Positions 1-8,943 of a stretch of 64,000 nucleotides of DNA are shown here, one piece after another; position 1 is the first letter of the stretch, and the number at the start of each line of letters is the position of its first letter. The notes beneath the pieces were generated by a model. That model did no database searches. It saw only the letters and a program-made list of their open reading frames with translations, and had not been told where the DNA came from. Where the stretch lies: contig NC_009135.1 of NCBI RefSeq assembly GCF_000016125.1, positions 1,302,001 to 1,366,000 of the forward strand, written 5' to 3'. This stretch comes from Methanococcus maripaludis C5 (GTDB taxonomy: Archaea > AGJL01 > Methanococci > Methanococcales > Methanococcaceae). Made by a program: the position numbers and the translations under genes.

Positions 1-37
1 GCGAGAATACTTTACTAAATAATTAACTGGTGAAATA

Positions 38-724
38 ATGGTCGATAAAATATATGGAATTGGTGTTGGTCCAGGAGATACAGATTTACTAACATTAAAA
101 GCAGTCAAAATACTTCAAAATGTGGATACAGTATTTGTCCCAATTTCAAAGGAAGGAAAAGCTTCTGTTGCATACGAGATAATAAAAGATATTCTTCCTG
201 AAAACAAAAAAGTGGTCGAATTGCTTTTTCCAATGAGTAAAGATATTGAATTTTTACAAAAACACTGGAATAATGCTGCAAAACAGGTAATGGAAGAAAA
301 CGGAACCGTTGCAGTTGTAACTATCGGGGATGCAACCCTTTACAGCACATTTTCTTATGTCTGGCATATTTTTAAAGAAAATGGAATTGATGTAGAAATT
401 ATAAACGGAATTTCTTCACCATTTGCCGGTGCAGGTGTTTTAAATATTCCTTTGGTAGAAGGGGATGAAAAATTAGCAATTTTACCTCAAGGAAAAGATT
501 TAGAACGGTATTTAGAAGAATTCGATACGTTAATTGTGATGAAAACCAATGATCTTGAAGAAAAACTGAAAAATTTAAAAGATAAAAAAGATAAATATTT
601 AGTTGGTGTTGTAAACCGAGTAACATCAAATAATCAAAAAACGGCTTTAGGAAAAATTGATGAAATTGATTTTGAACCATTTAAAGATTATTTATCATTG
701 GCAATTATTAAAAAATTAAAATAA
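38..724 (+). CDS. cbiL: Cobalt-factor II (precorrin-2) C20-methyltransferase
   Basis: The 228-residue protein is a SAM-dependent methyltransferase of the tetrapyrrole methylase fold. It would methylate C20 of the corrin precursor in the anaerobic cobalamin pathway, which methanogens need for methyl-transfer corrinoids. The N-terminal glycine-rich motif GIGVGPGDTDLLTLKA (about residues 7-22) and the later VTIGDATLYSTFSYV stretch (about residues 94-108) are the family's SAM-binding signatures, and the length is normal. A GGTGA ribosome binding site lies 5 bases before the ATG. It stands alone here, with ilvD following after about 80 bases. The family is clear. CbiL versus another CbiF/CbiH-type methylase rests on overall similarity, but the N-terminal motif fits CbiL best. 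Confidence 0.88.
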   Translation: MVDKIYGIGVGPGDTDLLTLKAVKILQNVDTVFVPISKEGKASVAYEIIKDILPENKKVVELLFPMSKDIEFLQKHWNNAAKQVMEENGTVAVVTIGDATLYSTFSYVWHIFKENGIDVEIINGISSPFAGAGVLNIPLVEGDEKLAILPQGKDLERYLEEFDTLIVMKTNDLEEKLKNLKDKKDKYLVGVVNRVTSNNQKTALGKIDEIDFEPFKDYLSLAIIKKLK

Positions 725-802
725 GTTTTAATTAATTCATACATCGATACTTTTTTATCCAATTTGTTCAAATATTAGCTTAATCGTTAATGGTGGTAAG
801 AT

Positions 803-2455
803 ATGATAAGTGATAACGTCAAAAAAGGAGTTATAAGATCTCCAAACCGAGCTCTTTTAAAGGCTTGCGGATATTCAGACGAAGACATGGAAAAACCATT
901 TATTGGGGTTGTAAACAGCTTTACAGAAGTTGTTCCTGGCCACATTCACTTAAAAACATTATCAGATGCAGTTAAACATGGTGTTTATGCAAATGGAGGA
1001 ACACCATTTGAATTTAATACAATCGGAATTTGTGACGGTATTGCAATGGGTCATGAGGGTATGAAATATTCATTACCATCAAGAGAAATCATTGCAGATG
1101 CTGTCGAATCAATGGCAAGAGCACACGGATTTGATGGTCTTGTTTTAATTCCTACGTGTGATAAAATTGTTCCGGGAATGATAATGGGTGCTTTAAGATT
1201 AAATATCCCATTTATTGTAGTTACTGGAGGGCCAATGCTTCCAGGAGAATTCCAAGGTAAAAAATGCGAACTTATCAGCCTTTTTGAAGGGGTTGGTGAA
1301 TATCAGGTTGGAAAAATTACTGAAGAAGAATTAAAGAGTATTGAAGAATGTGCATGTCCAGGCGCTGGAAGTTGTGCAGGGCTTTACACTGCAAACAGTA
1401 TGGCTTGTCTTACAGAAGCTTTGGGACTATCTCTTCCAATGTGTGCAACAATACATGCAGTTGATGCTCAAAAGGTTAGAATTGCTAAAAAAACTGGCTC
1501 AAAAATTGTTGACTTGGTAAAAGAAGACGTAAAACCAACAGATATATTAACAAAAGAAGCTTTTGAAAACGCTATTTTAGTTGACCTTGCACTTGGAGGA
1601 TCGACAAACACAACATTACACATTCCTGCAATTGCAAACGAAATTGAAAATAAATTCATAACTCTCGATGATTTTGATAGACTAAGCGATGAAGTTCCAC
1701 ACATTGCATCAATCAAACCCGGTGGAGAACATTATATGATTGATTTACACAATGCTGGAGGCATTCCTGCGGTATTGAAGGTATTAAAAGAAAAAATTAG
1801 AAATACAAAAACCGTTGATGGAAGAAGTACTTTGGAAATTGCAGAATCTGTCAAATACGTAAATTACGACGTTATCAGAAAAGTTGAAGCTCCGGTTCAC
1901 GAAACTGCAGGTTTGAGAGTTTTAAAAGGAAATCTTGCTCCAAACGGTTGTGTTGTAAAAATCGGTGCAGTTGACCCAAAAATGCACAAACATGAAGGGC
2001 CTGCAAAAGTTTATAATTCAGAAGATGAAGCAATTGCTGCAATACTTGGCGGAAAAATTGTAGAAGGTGACGTTGTAGTAATCCGGCATGAAGGACCATC
2101 AGGAGGCCCCGGAATGAGAGAAATGCTTTCCCCAACTTCGGCAATCTGTGGAATGGGTCTTGATGACAGCGTTGCATTGATTACTGATGGGAGATTCAGT
2201 GGTGGAAGTAGAGGCCCTTGTATTGGACACGTTTCTCCAGAAGCAGCTGCAGGCGGATTAATTGCTGCAATTGAAAACGGAGATATAATCAAAATCGACA
2301 TGATTGAAAAAGAAATAAATGTTGATTTGGATGAATCGGTAATTAAAGAAAGACTTTCAAAACTGGAAGAATTTGAGCCTAAAATCAAAAAAGGCTATTT
2401 ATCAAGATATTCAAGACTCGTTTCATCAGCTGATGAAGGAGCAGTTTTGAAATAA
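803..2455 (+). CDS. ilvD: Dihydroxy-acid dehydratase
   Basis: IlvD dehydrates 2,3-dihydroxy-isovalerate and 2,3-dihydroxy-3-methylvalerate to the 2-oxo acids that precede valine and isoleucine. The 550-residue length matches the IlvD/Edd family. Cysteines for the Fe-S cluster are visible in PTCDKIVPG (Cys near 119) and [17 protein letters not shown] (Cys near 185-191). The C-terminal swivel domain shows [15 protein letters not shown] and [15 protein letters not shown]. The ATG follows GGTGGTAAG, a good ribosome binding site. The gene is monocistronic: it converges on the FBP aldolase/phosphatase gene downstream, with an AT-rich gap of about 75 bases. Confidence 0.97.
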   Translation: MISDNVKKGVIRSPNRALLKACGYSDEDMEKPFIGVVNSFTEVVPGHIHLKTLSDAVKHGVYANGGTPFEFNTIGICDGIAMGHEGMKYSLPSREIIADAVESMARAHGFDGLVLIPTCDKIVPGMIMGALRLNIPFIVVTGGPMLPGEFQGKKCELISLFEGVGEYQVGKITEEELKSIEECACPGAGSCAGLYTANSMACLTEALGLSLPMCATIHAVDAQKVRIAKKTGSKIVDLVKEDVKPTDILTKEAFENAILVDLALGGSTNTTLHIPAIANEIENKFITLDDFDRLSDEVPHIASIKPGGEHYMIDLHNAGGIPAVLKVLKEKIRNTKTVDGRSTLEIAESVKYVNYDVIRKVEAPVHETAGLRVLKGNLAPNGCVVKIGAVDPKMHKHEGPAKVYNSEDEAIAAILGGKIVEGDVVVIRHEGPSGGPGMREMLSPTSAICGMGLDDSVALITDGRFSGGSRGPCIGHVSPEAAAGGLIAAIENGDIIKIDMIEKEINVDLDESVIKERLSKLEEFEPKIKKGYLSRYSRLVSSADEGAVLK

Positions 2456-2529
2456 CTAAAAAATACTTTTTTTAAATTTTAATTTTTGAATTTTAAAAAT
2501 GATTAAAAAAATAGTAATTCATGGAAAAA

Positions 2530-3681
2530 TTATTCCATGTCTCCTCTTTCTCTTATTTCATCGAGTTTGCAGTCGCATTTGTCTTCGATATCGATGAATC
2601 TGTCTTTTAACTGTGCTAAAACTTTTGGAACTGATGTGTATTCCATCATTGATTCAGGCAATCTGTGTGGCATGAATGGACCCATTGATCTCATCATTTC
2701 AGCCATATCGAGTGCTTTTTCTCTTGCTTTATCGAATGATTTGTCTGCGAAGAGGTCGTTTGGTCCAACTAATCTTCCGTGTGATAACTGGAATCCTAAA
2801 GCCATAACTCTTGCAGGTCCGTCAAATCTTGCAGGCATTGCATCTTCTTCACCAACAGGCATGATAGGTCCAAAGTGGCATCCCCTCATCCATCCTGCAA
2901 CGAGGTGTGGGTTTGCAAATCCTTCTAATACTTCCCCTACCGCAGGGAATCCACTTTGAGCTCTTACGATTGCTACAGGATCATCCTTTCCAACGTATTC
3001 TCCTGCAATCATGTTTAATTTTTCTGATGAACATACTGCTGCAATTTCATTGTCTTTTCTTCTGTAAACTCTTTTTACAGCGTATTTTTCAGTGTTTCCA
3101 ATTAATGCAAGTAATGAGTATGTTTCTTCAGGGGTTTCCATGAAAACTTTTTTGTGTTCCATAACATCTAAAACTTCGTATCTGAACCCTGTTGTCATTG
3201 ATGGATCGTATACTAAGCCTGCAGTGCTGAATGGGTCTGAAAACATCCTGTAAAATGGTAAATTGAACGCTGCAGGGTCTGTTTTGTCACAGCAGAATAC
3301 TACAACTGGTTCACTTGGTCTTTCAACAAATTCCATTTCAGCGCATCCTGGGCCGAGTCCTTTAACGTTTCCTGAAAATGAAGTTGAAAGTAAGTCTTGA
3401 CCTGCACCATATAATTTTAACTCTTTTGCAACATCGGTTGCTGCTTCAAGAGCATCCCATGCAAGTTTGTGTACTTCTTCGTTGTCTGTTCCTTTGTCGT
3501 GGGTCATGATCATGTCAATATCATCACCACAGTTTGTAACATAATAATCAGTTAAAATTTCATCGAGTGCATTTTCTAAAACGTATTCTGCAGCATCCAA
3601 TAATTCTTCTGGAGCTAATGTGTGTCCGCAGAGCCCGCCAACGTCTGCCTTAATAACACTTAGAGTTACTTTTTCTTCCAT
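2530..3681 (-). CDS. fbp: Fructose 1,6-bisphosphate aldolase/phosphatase (archaeal class V)
   Basis: This is the bifunctional gluconeogenic enzyme of archaea, which condenses triose phosphates to fructose 1,6-bisphosphate and then hydrolyses it to fructose 6-phosphate. The N-terminus VTLSVIKADVGGLCGHT is the characteristic metal-binding start of the family. Later segments such as GPGCAEMEFVERPSEP, STAGLVYDPSM and the C-terminal SMMEYTSVPKVL are also typical. I place the start at the ATG giving MEEKVTLSV, because AAGGTGG sits 5 bases before it. An in-frame ATG 18 bases upstream has no such site. The product is 383 residues, the usual family length. It is divergent from iorA and convergent with ilvD. 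Confidence 0.95.
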   Translation of the reverse strand: MEEKVTLSVIKADVGGLCGHTLAPEELLDAAEYVLENALDEILTDYYVTNCGDDIDMIMTHDKGTDNEEVHKLAWDALEAATDVAKELKLYGAGQDLLSTSFSGNVKGLGPGCAEMEFVERPSEPVVVFCCDKTDPAAFNLPFYRMFSDPFSTAGLVYDPSMTTGFRYEVLDVMEHKKVFMETPEETYSLLALIGNTEKYAVKRVYRRKDNEIAAVCSSEKLNMIAGEYVGKDDPVAIVRAQSGFPAVGEVLEGFANPHLVAGWMRGCHFGPIMPVGEEDAMPARFDGPARVMALGFQLSHGRLVGPNDLFADKSFDKAREKALDMAEMMRSMGPFMPHRLPESMMEYTSVPKVLAQLKDRFIDIEDKCDCKLDEIRERGDME

Positions 3682-4049
3682 ACTTTCCACCTTCATCATG
3701 TTTCGGATAAATTAAATTAACCTTATTTTTATATTGTCGTTAGAAAATATTTATGTTTTGTCAATATTTCGAAAAACCGTATTTTCAAAAAAATCTAATA
3801 CAGATATTGATTTAAGTTTTATATATTTATCTAAAATTGGAAATGTTTGATAAATATCAAAATAATAATCATGTATTTTAAAATAAACATTTTTTTAACT
3901 TCTTTTTTTAAATAAGTGGCATTTTAGGATATGTTTTGCCTACAAATAACTTGATATCGAAATATTTATATTATATAGGGGTTAAACTTTTAAAGTCGCA
4001 GATTTTAAGGAAAAAATTATCAATTTTAAAAGTAAATAGGGGGAATTTT
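3682..4049. promoter_or_regulatory. Divergent fbp/iorA intergenic region with a palindrome
   Basis: No convincing gene lies in this 368-base AT-rich gap between two divergent genes. It contains TATA-like sequences on both strands, including TTTATATTATATAG around 3964-3977 facing iorA and TTTTATATATTTATC near 3814-3828. A perfect inverted repeat, TTTGATA-AA-TATCAAA, lies at 3846-3861 roughly midway and could bind a dimeric regulator. An open frame runs upstream of iorA from about 3936, but it has no ribosome binding site and is best read as leader. Confidence 0.5.
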
Positions 4050-5888
4050 TTGAATAATAAACATTTTTTAATGGGAAATGAAGCGATTGCATACGGAGCA
4101 GTTGCTGCAGGATTACAGTTTGCTACGGGGTACCCGGGAACTCCTTCAACAGAAGTCATGGAAACCCTGATTAAAAACGCTAAAAAATATAATTTCTATG
4201 CTGAATGGTCTACAAACGAAAAAGTAGCATTAGAAACGGCAATTGGTGCATCATTTTCAGGTGCAAGTTCTATTGTAACTATGAAACAGGTTGGATTGAA
4301 CGTTGCGTCTGACCCACTAATGAGTTTAACTTACCTTGGAGTAAACGGTCCATTGGTACTCCTCGTAACTGACGATCCAGGACCCCATTCATCACAGACT
4401 GAACAAGATACCCGGTCTTTTGGATTATTTTCAAATATTCCCGTACTTGACCCCTCAAACTCACAGGAAGCCTACGAAATGACTCGATATGCTTTTGAAA
4501 TTTCAAAAAAGTATGAAACACCAGTATTTCTTCGAACTACAACGAGAGTTTCACACAGGTGTGATGATGTTGTACTGGATGAATTAAAACCCTCGAACGA
4601 AGATATTGAAGGATTTTCAAAAAGTTCCAGATGGGCAATATTTCCAAAATTGGTTGCAGAAAGACATCCAATTTTAGAAAAATTACAAAAAACACTATCA
4701 GATGAATTTTCAGATTCAAAATTTAATTTTAAGTCAGGAACTGGAAAAATTGGAATAATTACTTCTGGAGCATCCCACCACTACGTAAACGAAGCTATTT
4801 CAAATAATAAAGACTTATTCTCAGTTTTAAAAATTGGAACTCCGTATCCATTCCCTGAAAATAAATTACTAGAATTTATAAACGATGTTGATTTGATAAT
4901 TACAGTTGAAGAACTCGATTCATTCTTAGAAGATCAATTACTCCAATTGCTTGGAAAACATGATATTTCAAAGACAGTTTATGGGAAGAAAAACAATATT
5001 TTCCCTTGCTGTGGAGAATACAGCGTAGATATTGTAAAAACCGGAATTAACAAAGTTTTAGATATTTTAAAAATTCAAAAAATTGAAATTTCTGAAAAAT
5101 TAATCGAAAAAACTGATATAATTCCGCTTCCAGTAAGGCCTCCAAATTTATGTGCTGGATGTATGCACAGAACCGTATTTTACGCATTTAAGGAAGTTTC
5201 AAAAGACTTGAAAAAACAAAATATTCAGATTATATTTTCAGGAGATATCGGGTGCTACACATTAGGAAATGCTCCTCCTTTAGAATTAATCGATACATGT
5301 CTTTGCATGGGGGCAGGTATTAGCCTTGCAGGCGGAATCTCAAGAACTACAAAAAATTCAAAAAATGTTGCATTTATTGGAGATTCCACATTTTTCCATT
5401 CTGGAATTCCTGCTGTGATTAATGCAGTGTATAATAAAGCCGACGTTACAATTGCAGTATTGGATAATAGAACCACTGCAATGACTGGACATCAACCGCA
5501 TCCGGGAACTGGAAAAACTGCGCTTGGAGAATCTACAAAATTAATAGATATCGAAGGAATTTTAAAAAGTTGCGGAATTGAATTTGTAAAAACTGTATCT
5601 ACAGATGATTTTTCCGCGTGTAAAGATAGTTCAAGAGAAGCTATTGAATATAATGGCCCTTCTGCGGTTGTTTTTAGAGGAAACTGTGTTTCACTTGTTA
5701 AATCCACTAAAAAATATGTTATTGATAAAAATAAATGTACGAGCTGTAAAATCTGCGTTGAAAGACTTGGGTGCCCTGCGATAACGTTAAGTGAAAAAAT
5801 TCCCGAGATTATGGAAACCTGTACAGGTTGTGGACTTTGTAAAGCCGTGTGCCCTGCTGATGCAATAAACGAGGTGGATGAAAAATGA
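4050..5888 (+). CDS. iorA: Indolepyruvate:ferredoxin oxidoreductase, alpha subunit
   Basis: IorA/IorB interconverts aryl pyruvates and aryl-acetyl-CoA with ferredoxin. In methanococci this enzyme is known to let aryl acids serve as precursors of aromatic amino acids. The 612-residue protein starts with MGNEAIAYGAVAAG and TGYPGTPSTEVMETL (alpha/PP domain), has the thiamine-diphosphate region FSGDIGCYTLG, and ends with two ferredoxin motifs, CTSCKICVERLGCP and CTGCGLCKAVCP. I chose the TTG start because AGGGGG lies 6 bases upstream; the first internal ATG, 7 codons later, has no comparable site. It overlaps iorB by 4 bases (ATGA), so the two are translationally coupled. Confidence 0.93.
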   Translation: MNNKHFLMGNEAIAYGAVAAGLQFATGYPGTPSTEVMETLIKNAKKYNFYAEWSTNEKVALETAIGASFSGASSIVTMKQVGLNVASDPLMSLTYLGVNGPLVLLVTDDPGPHSSQTEQDTRSFGLFSNIPVLDPSNSQEAYEMTRYAFEISKKYETPVFLRTTTRVSHRCDDVVLDELKPSNEDIEGFSKSSRWAIFPKLVAERHPILEKLQKTLSDEFSDSKFNFKSGTGKIGIITSGASHHYVNEAISNNKDLFSVLKIGTPYPFPENKLLEFINDVDLIITVEELDSFLEDQLLQLLGKHDISKTVYGKKNNIFPCCGEYSVDIVKTGINKVLDILKIQKIEISEKLIEKTDIIPLPVRPPNLCAGCMHRTVFYAFKEVSKDLKKQNIQIIFSGDIGCYTLGNAPPLELIDTCLCMGAGISLAGGISRTTKNSKNVAFIGDSTFFHSGIPAVINAVYNKADVTIAVLDNRTTAMTGHQPHPGTGKTALGESTKLIDIEGILKSCGIEFVKTVSTDDFSACKDSSREAIEYNGPSAVVFRGNCVSLVKSTKKYVIDKNKCTSCKICVERLGCPAITLSEKIPEIMETCTGCGLCKAVCPADAINEVDEK

Positions 5889-6493
5889 ACTTCAACGTAA
5901 TTATTTGTGGAGTTGGGGGACAGGGTGTTGTTTTAGCATCCCGACTGCTTGCAATTACTGCAATGAATTCAGGTTTTCACGTGAACACTGCTGAAACTCT
6001 TGGAATGTCTCAAAGAGAAGGTTCAGTAGTGAGCCATTTGCAGTTTGGTGAAAATATCAAAAGTTCATTAATTCCAGAAGGCAGTACAGATTTAATAATC
6101 GGCCTTGAAGTATCGGAAGTTGCAAGAAACATCCATTTCCTTAAAAAAGATGGTAAGATAATCACAAACTCTAACCTGATTCTTCCAAGTGCAAGGTCTT
6201 CAAACGAAAAATACGACTCGGAAAAAATTATAAATTTTATTAAAGAAAAAGTTAAATCAACAATTTGTATCGATTTTTCAAAAATTGCGAAAGTTGCGGG
6301 AAATCCAAAATCAATGAATGTTTCAGTACTGAGTGCTGCATTTTATACTGGATTTTTGCCTTTAGAATACGAAGACTTTTTAAAAACGATTGAATCAGAA
6401 ATTCCTGAAAAATACCGTGATATTAATTTAAATGCTACCAAATTATCTGCAGAGACTATTTCTAATATGCTGGAGGGCCATAATGAACAGTAA
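5885..6493 (+). CDS. iorB: Indolepyruvate:ferredoxin oxidoreductase, beta subunit
   Basis: This is the second subunit of the aryl pyruvate oxidoreductase. The 202-residue protein belongs to the gamma-type 2-oxoacid oxidoreductase domain, shown by IICGVGGQGVVLASRLLA near the start and by AETLGMSQREGSVVSHL. The start codon overlaps the iorA stop, and its own end overlaps the start of the acyl-CoA ligase gene by 11 bases, so the three genes form one translationally coupled operon. Length and order match IorB of other archaea. Confidence 0.92.
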   Translation: MNFNVIICGVGGQGVVLASRLLAITAMNSGFHVNTAETLGMSQREGSVVSHLQFGENIKSSLIPEGSTDLIIGLEVSEVARNIHFLKKDGKIITNSNLILPSARSSNEKYDSEKIINFIKEKVKSTICIDFSKIAKVAGNPKSMNVSVLSAAFYTGFLPLEYEDFLKTIESEIPEKYRDINLNATKLSAETISNMLEGHNEQ

Positions 6494-7727
6494 CGATTCA
6501 GAAACGTATGAATTAGTTAAAAAACTGCTCAAACACGTTTCAGAGGGTAGTGAATTCTATAAAAACAAATTTTCAGAAGCCAATGTAAATATTGATAAAA
6601 TTAACTCTCTTGAAGATTTTAGAAAAATTCCGTTCACTGAAAAAGAAGAATTAAGGAATGCATACCCATTAGGCCTTCAAGCAGTTCCTGATGAAAAAAT
6701 AGTTAGAATACACTCGTCGTCTGGAACAACAGGAAGCCCAGTAATCATACCATATACTCAGAAAGATGTAGATGTCTGGTCAGAAATGATGATGAGATGC
6801 TACCAGATGGCAGGCGTTACAAATAATGATAGGGTACATATAACTCCAGGATACGGACTATGGACTGCAGGAATTGGATTTCAACTAGGTGCTGAACGGT
6901 TAGGTGCAATGGCAATACCGATGGGGCCAGGAAATACTGAAAAACAGCTTCAGATGATGGTAGATTTGAAATCTACTGTTTTAACATCTACTTCATCTTA
7001 TGCGCTATTATTGGCGGAAGAAATACGAAAAAAAGGAATTCAAGATAAAATCCATCTAAAAATAGGCGTAATCGGTTCTGAAAGATGGAGCGAAAAGATG
7101 AGAAATAGAATCGAAAGCGAACTTGGAATAAAAAGCTTCGATATTTATGGATTAACGGAAATATACGGGCCAGGCATTGCGCTTGACTGCGAATACCATG
7201 AAGGAATGCACTACTGGTCAGACCATTTGTTATTTGAAATCATTGATCCAGTTACTGGCGAAAATTTGTCTGATGGAGAACTTGGCGAACTTGTAATTAC
7301 AACACTTACAAAAGAAGGCGCGCCACTTATAAGATACAGAACTAGAGATTTGACAAGAATAATCCCTGAAAAATGTAAATGTGGATCAGAATATCCACGA
7401 ATAGATAGAATACTTGGAAGAGCAGATGACCGGATTAAAATAAAAGGGGTAAACATTTACCCTGGACAGATTGAAGATTTAATACAAAAAGTAAAGGGCG
7501 TGAGTAGCGAATATCAGATATTACTTAGCAGATTTGAAGGCAGAGACTCAATGTTATTTAGAGTAGAAGTTGAGGGTTCAGAAGAAGAGTTTAATAAAAC
7601 TGAAACTGCAATCATAAAAGCATTTAAAACATATATTGGAATTTCACCCAATGTTGAATGTTTGAAAATTGGAGAACTTCCAAGAAGTGAGAAAAAGAGT
7701 AAAAGAGTGTTTGATAATAGGAACTGA
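6483..7727 (+). CDS. Phenylacetate-CoA ligase-like aryl-acid:CoA ligase (AMP-forming)
   Basis: This adenylate-forming ligase of the PaaK type would activate an aryl acid such as phenylacetate or indoleacetate to its CoA thioester using ATP. Visible motifs are the phosphate-binding loop HSSSGTTGSPVIIPYT (about residues 77-92), YGLTEIYGPG, the adenine/ribose region RYRTRDLTRI and the hinge GRADDRIKIKGVNIYPGQ. The ATG follows GGAGGG by 5 bases inside the 3' end of iorB; the open frame extends further upstream but has no ribosome site. The operon with iorAB gives a complete path from aryl acid to aryl-CoA to aryl pyruvate, which supports an assimilatory role. The exact substrate cannot be read from the sequence. 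The product is 414 residues. Confidence 0.88.
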   Translation: MNSNDSETYELVKKLLKHVSEGSEFYKNKFSEANVNIDKINSLEDFRKIPFTEKEELRNAYPLGLQAVPDEKIVRIHSSSGTTGSPVIIPYTQKDVDVWSEMMMRCYQMAGVTNNDRVHITPGYGLWTAGIGFQLGAERLGAMAIPMGPGNTEKQLQMMVDLKSTVLTSTSSYALLLAEEIRKKGIQDKIHLKIGVIGSERWSEKMRNRIESELGIKSFDIYGLTEIYGPGIALDCEYHEGMHYWSDHLLFEIIDPVTGENLSDGELGELVITTLTKEGAPLIRYRTRDLTRIIPEKCKCGSEYPRIDRILGRADDRIKIKGVNIYPGQIEDLIQKVKGVSSEYQILLSRFEGRDSMLFRVEVEGSEEEFNKTETAIIKAFKTYIGISPNVECLKIGELPRSEKKSKRVFDNRN

Positions 7728-7770
7728 TCCATTTCTTTTTATATAAATTTTAATTTTAAAAATTTATAGA

Positions 7771-7899
7771 TTATAATAAATCAGGGAGCCGATAAACCCC
7801 AAAAGCAAGCAAAAAAACCGCAACCATAAAAACTATCAACCATAAATAGTATGATTCCAATTTAGCGTGTTTTGACATTATTTTTTTTATTAAATCCAT
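7771..7899 (-). CDS. Small single-span membrane protein (hypothetical)
   Basis: I do not recognise this family. The 42-codon frame encodes a short basic, amphipathic start (MDLIKKIMSKHAKLE) and then one clear hydrophobic helix (YYLWLIVFMVAVFLLAFGVY, about residues 17-36). The charge distribution predicts the N-terminus inside the cell. GTGAT lies 4 bases before the ATG, and another in-frame ATG lies 6 bases upstream. The gene fills most of an otherwise empty gap of about 285 bases, convergent with the acyl-CoA ligase gene. It could be a small membrane subunit or a chance frame; the ribosome site and coherent helix favour a gene. Confidence 0.5.
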   Translation of the reverse strand: MDLIKKIMSKHAKLESYYLWLIVFMVAVFLLAFGVYRLPDLL

Positions 7900-8013
7900 A
7901 TTCATCACTGCGATAGGTATTATTTTTGAAGAAACTAGTGTTTATAAATATATAAAGTTTTGCAGACTGGGGGGTACAATTCACAAATACCTAAAATTAA
8001 AAAAGTATTATAT

Positions 8014-8469
8014 TTAAAAGAAAGACATTAATATATTTGCAATTGAGATTTTTATAGAGTTTACAAGCCCTACTCCTTCCATTTTTATATTGCCTGCTTT
8101 TAAAGCAGTCTGCGCAGAACTTACTGGATTATCGGAGTCCAAAATTTCCCTAACTGTATTTTCATCAGTGTAAACATTCATAGTTGCATCATCCAAACTT
8201 CCTTTTTCAAAACTTGTAATTTTACCATCTATAACAATTATTGAAATTAATAAATCTTCTTCACCCATATCCACATTCAAATTTATTCTTTCGTTTGAAG
8301 CAATGTTCGTTGCAAACGGAATATCTTCAAGATTTTCTGCATATTTCATCGCTATTGTTTTCATTTTGGAAAAAAGGTCGGAACTGTCAGAAATTAAAAC
8401 AGTTTCTGCAGATGCAGAGCTCAAAATTAACGCAAAAACCAGTACTAAAGCAGCTTTTATTATTTTCAT
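8014..8469 (-). CDS. Secreted SCP2-like protein (hypothetical)
   Basis: The 151-residue protein starts with a standard signal peptide (MKIIKAALVLVFALILSSASA, cleavage predicted after ASA), so it is exported. The mature part resembles small SCP2-like lipid-binding folds, in particular MNVYTDENTVREIL followed by AGNIKMEGVGLVNSIKISI at the C-terminus. That assignment is by impression only. One base separates it from the upstream methanogenesis-marker-5-like gene, so the two are co-transcribed. The ligand and function are unknown. Confidence 0.6.
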   Translation of the reverse strand: MKIIKAALVLVFALILSSASAETVLISDSSDLFSKMKTIAMKYAENLEDIPFATNIASNERINLNVDMGEEDLLISIIVIDGKITSFEKGSLDDATMNVYTDENTVREILDSDNPVSSAQTALKAGNIKMEGVGLVNSIKISIANILMSFF

Positions 8470-8470
8470 G

Positions 8471-8923
8471 TTAACCCTCGATTTTGTTTTCTAAGCTTTC
8501 CAAAAATAGTGCAATTTTTTTTACGACTATTTTTGCATCTTCATCATTTTCAGGATATTCGACATTTAAAACAGGCATTTCTTTTCTTCGAATAAGGTAT
8601 TTCGTGAGTTCATTTGTCCTTTCACATCCTACACATCCAAATCCAATCGGTGCATGAATCATGACAATTGCAGCTTCTGCTTCATCGATTAATGGACCAA
8701 TTAATGACATTCTACCCCGAACTCCCGACGGAACCTCAATTGCCGCATATTTAAGACCTTTTTTAGGGTCTTCATCAGTGATGTTTAAAGGTGGCGTATC
8801 GATTTCAAGATCCCTTACCCTATCCCCGATTGCATTGTTGATCATTAATGGCTTGTGGCCGAATCTCTCCACCAAATCCGCCAAAATAAGGCTATTTGGG
8901 GGAAATATGAATACTTTTTTCAA
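8471..8923 (-). CDS. Methanogenesis marker protein 5-like
   Basis: The 150-residue cytoplasmic protein looks like the family named methanogenesis marker 5, which is found in methanogens. Visible landmarks are the N-terminus MKKVFIFPPNSLILADLVERFGH and the Cys-rich stretch IGFGCVGCERTNEL near residues 94-107, which could hold a metal or cluster. Other marker proteins of this series have been linked to methyl-coenzyme M reductase maturation, but nothing here proves that for this gene. It lies in a minus-strand run with a DUF2111-type gene 20 bases upstream and the secreted SCP2-like gene 1 base downstream. The family name is recalled, not searched. Confidence 0.6.
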   Translation of the reverse strand: MKKVFIFPPNSLILADLVERFGHKPLMINNAIGDRVRDLEIDTPPLNITDEDPKKGLKYAAIEVPSGVRGRMSLIGPLIDEAEAAIVMIHAPIGFGCVGCERTNELTKYLIRRKEMPVLNVEYPENDEDAKIVVKKIALFLESLENKIEG

Positions 8924-8943
8924 TGTATCACCAAAATTGATAG

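Noticed and set aside
2537-2959. Plus-strand open frame opposite the FBP aldolase/phosphatase
   Set aside because: It has no ribosome site or recognisable protein features, and the minus strand encodes a fully conserved enzyme.
3936-4049. 38-residue N-terminal extension of IorA
   Set aside because: It overlaps the likely TATA box and has no ribosome site; AGGGGG at 4038-4043 supports the TTG start at 4050.
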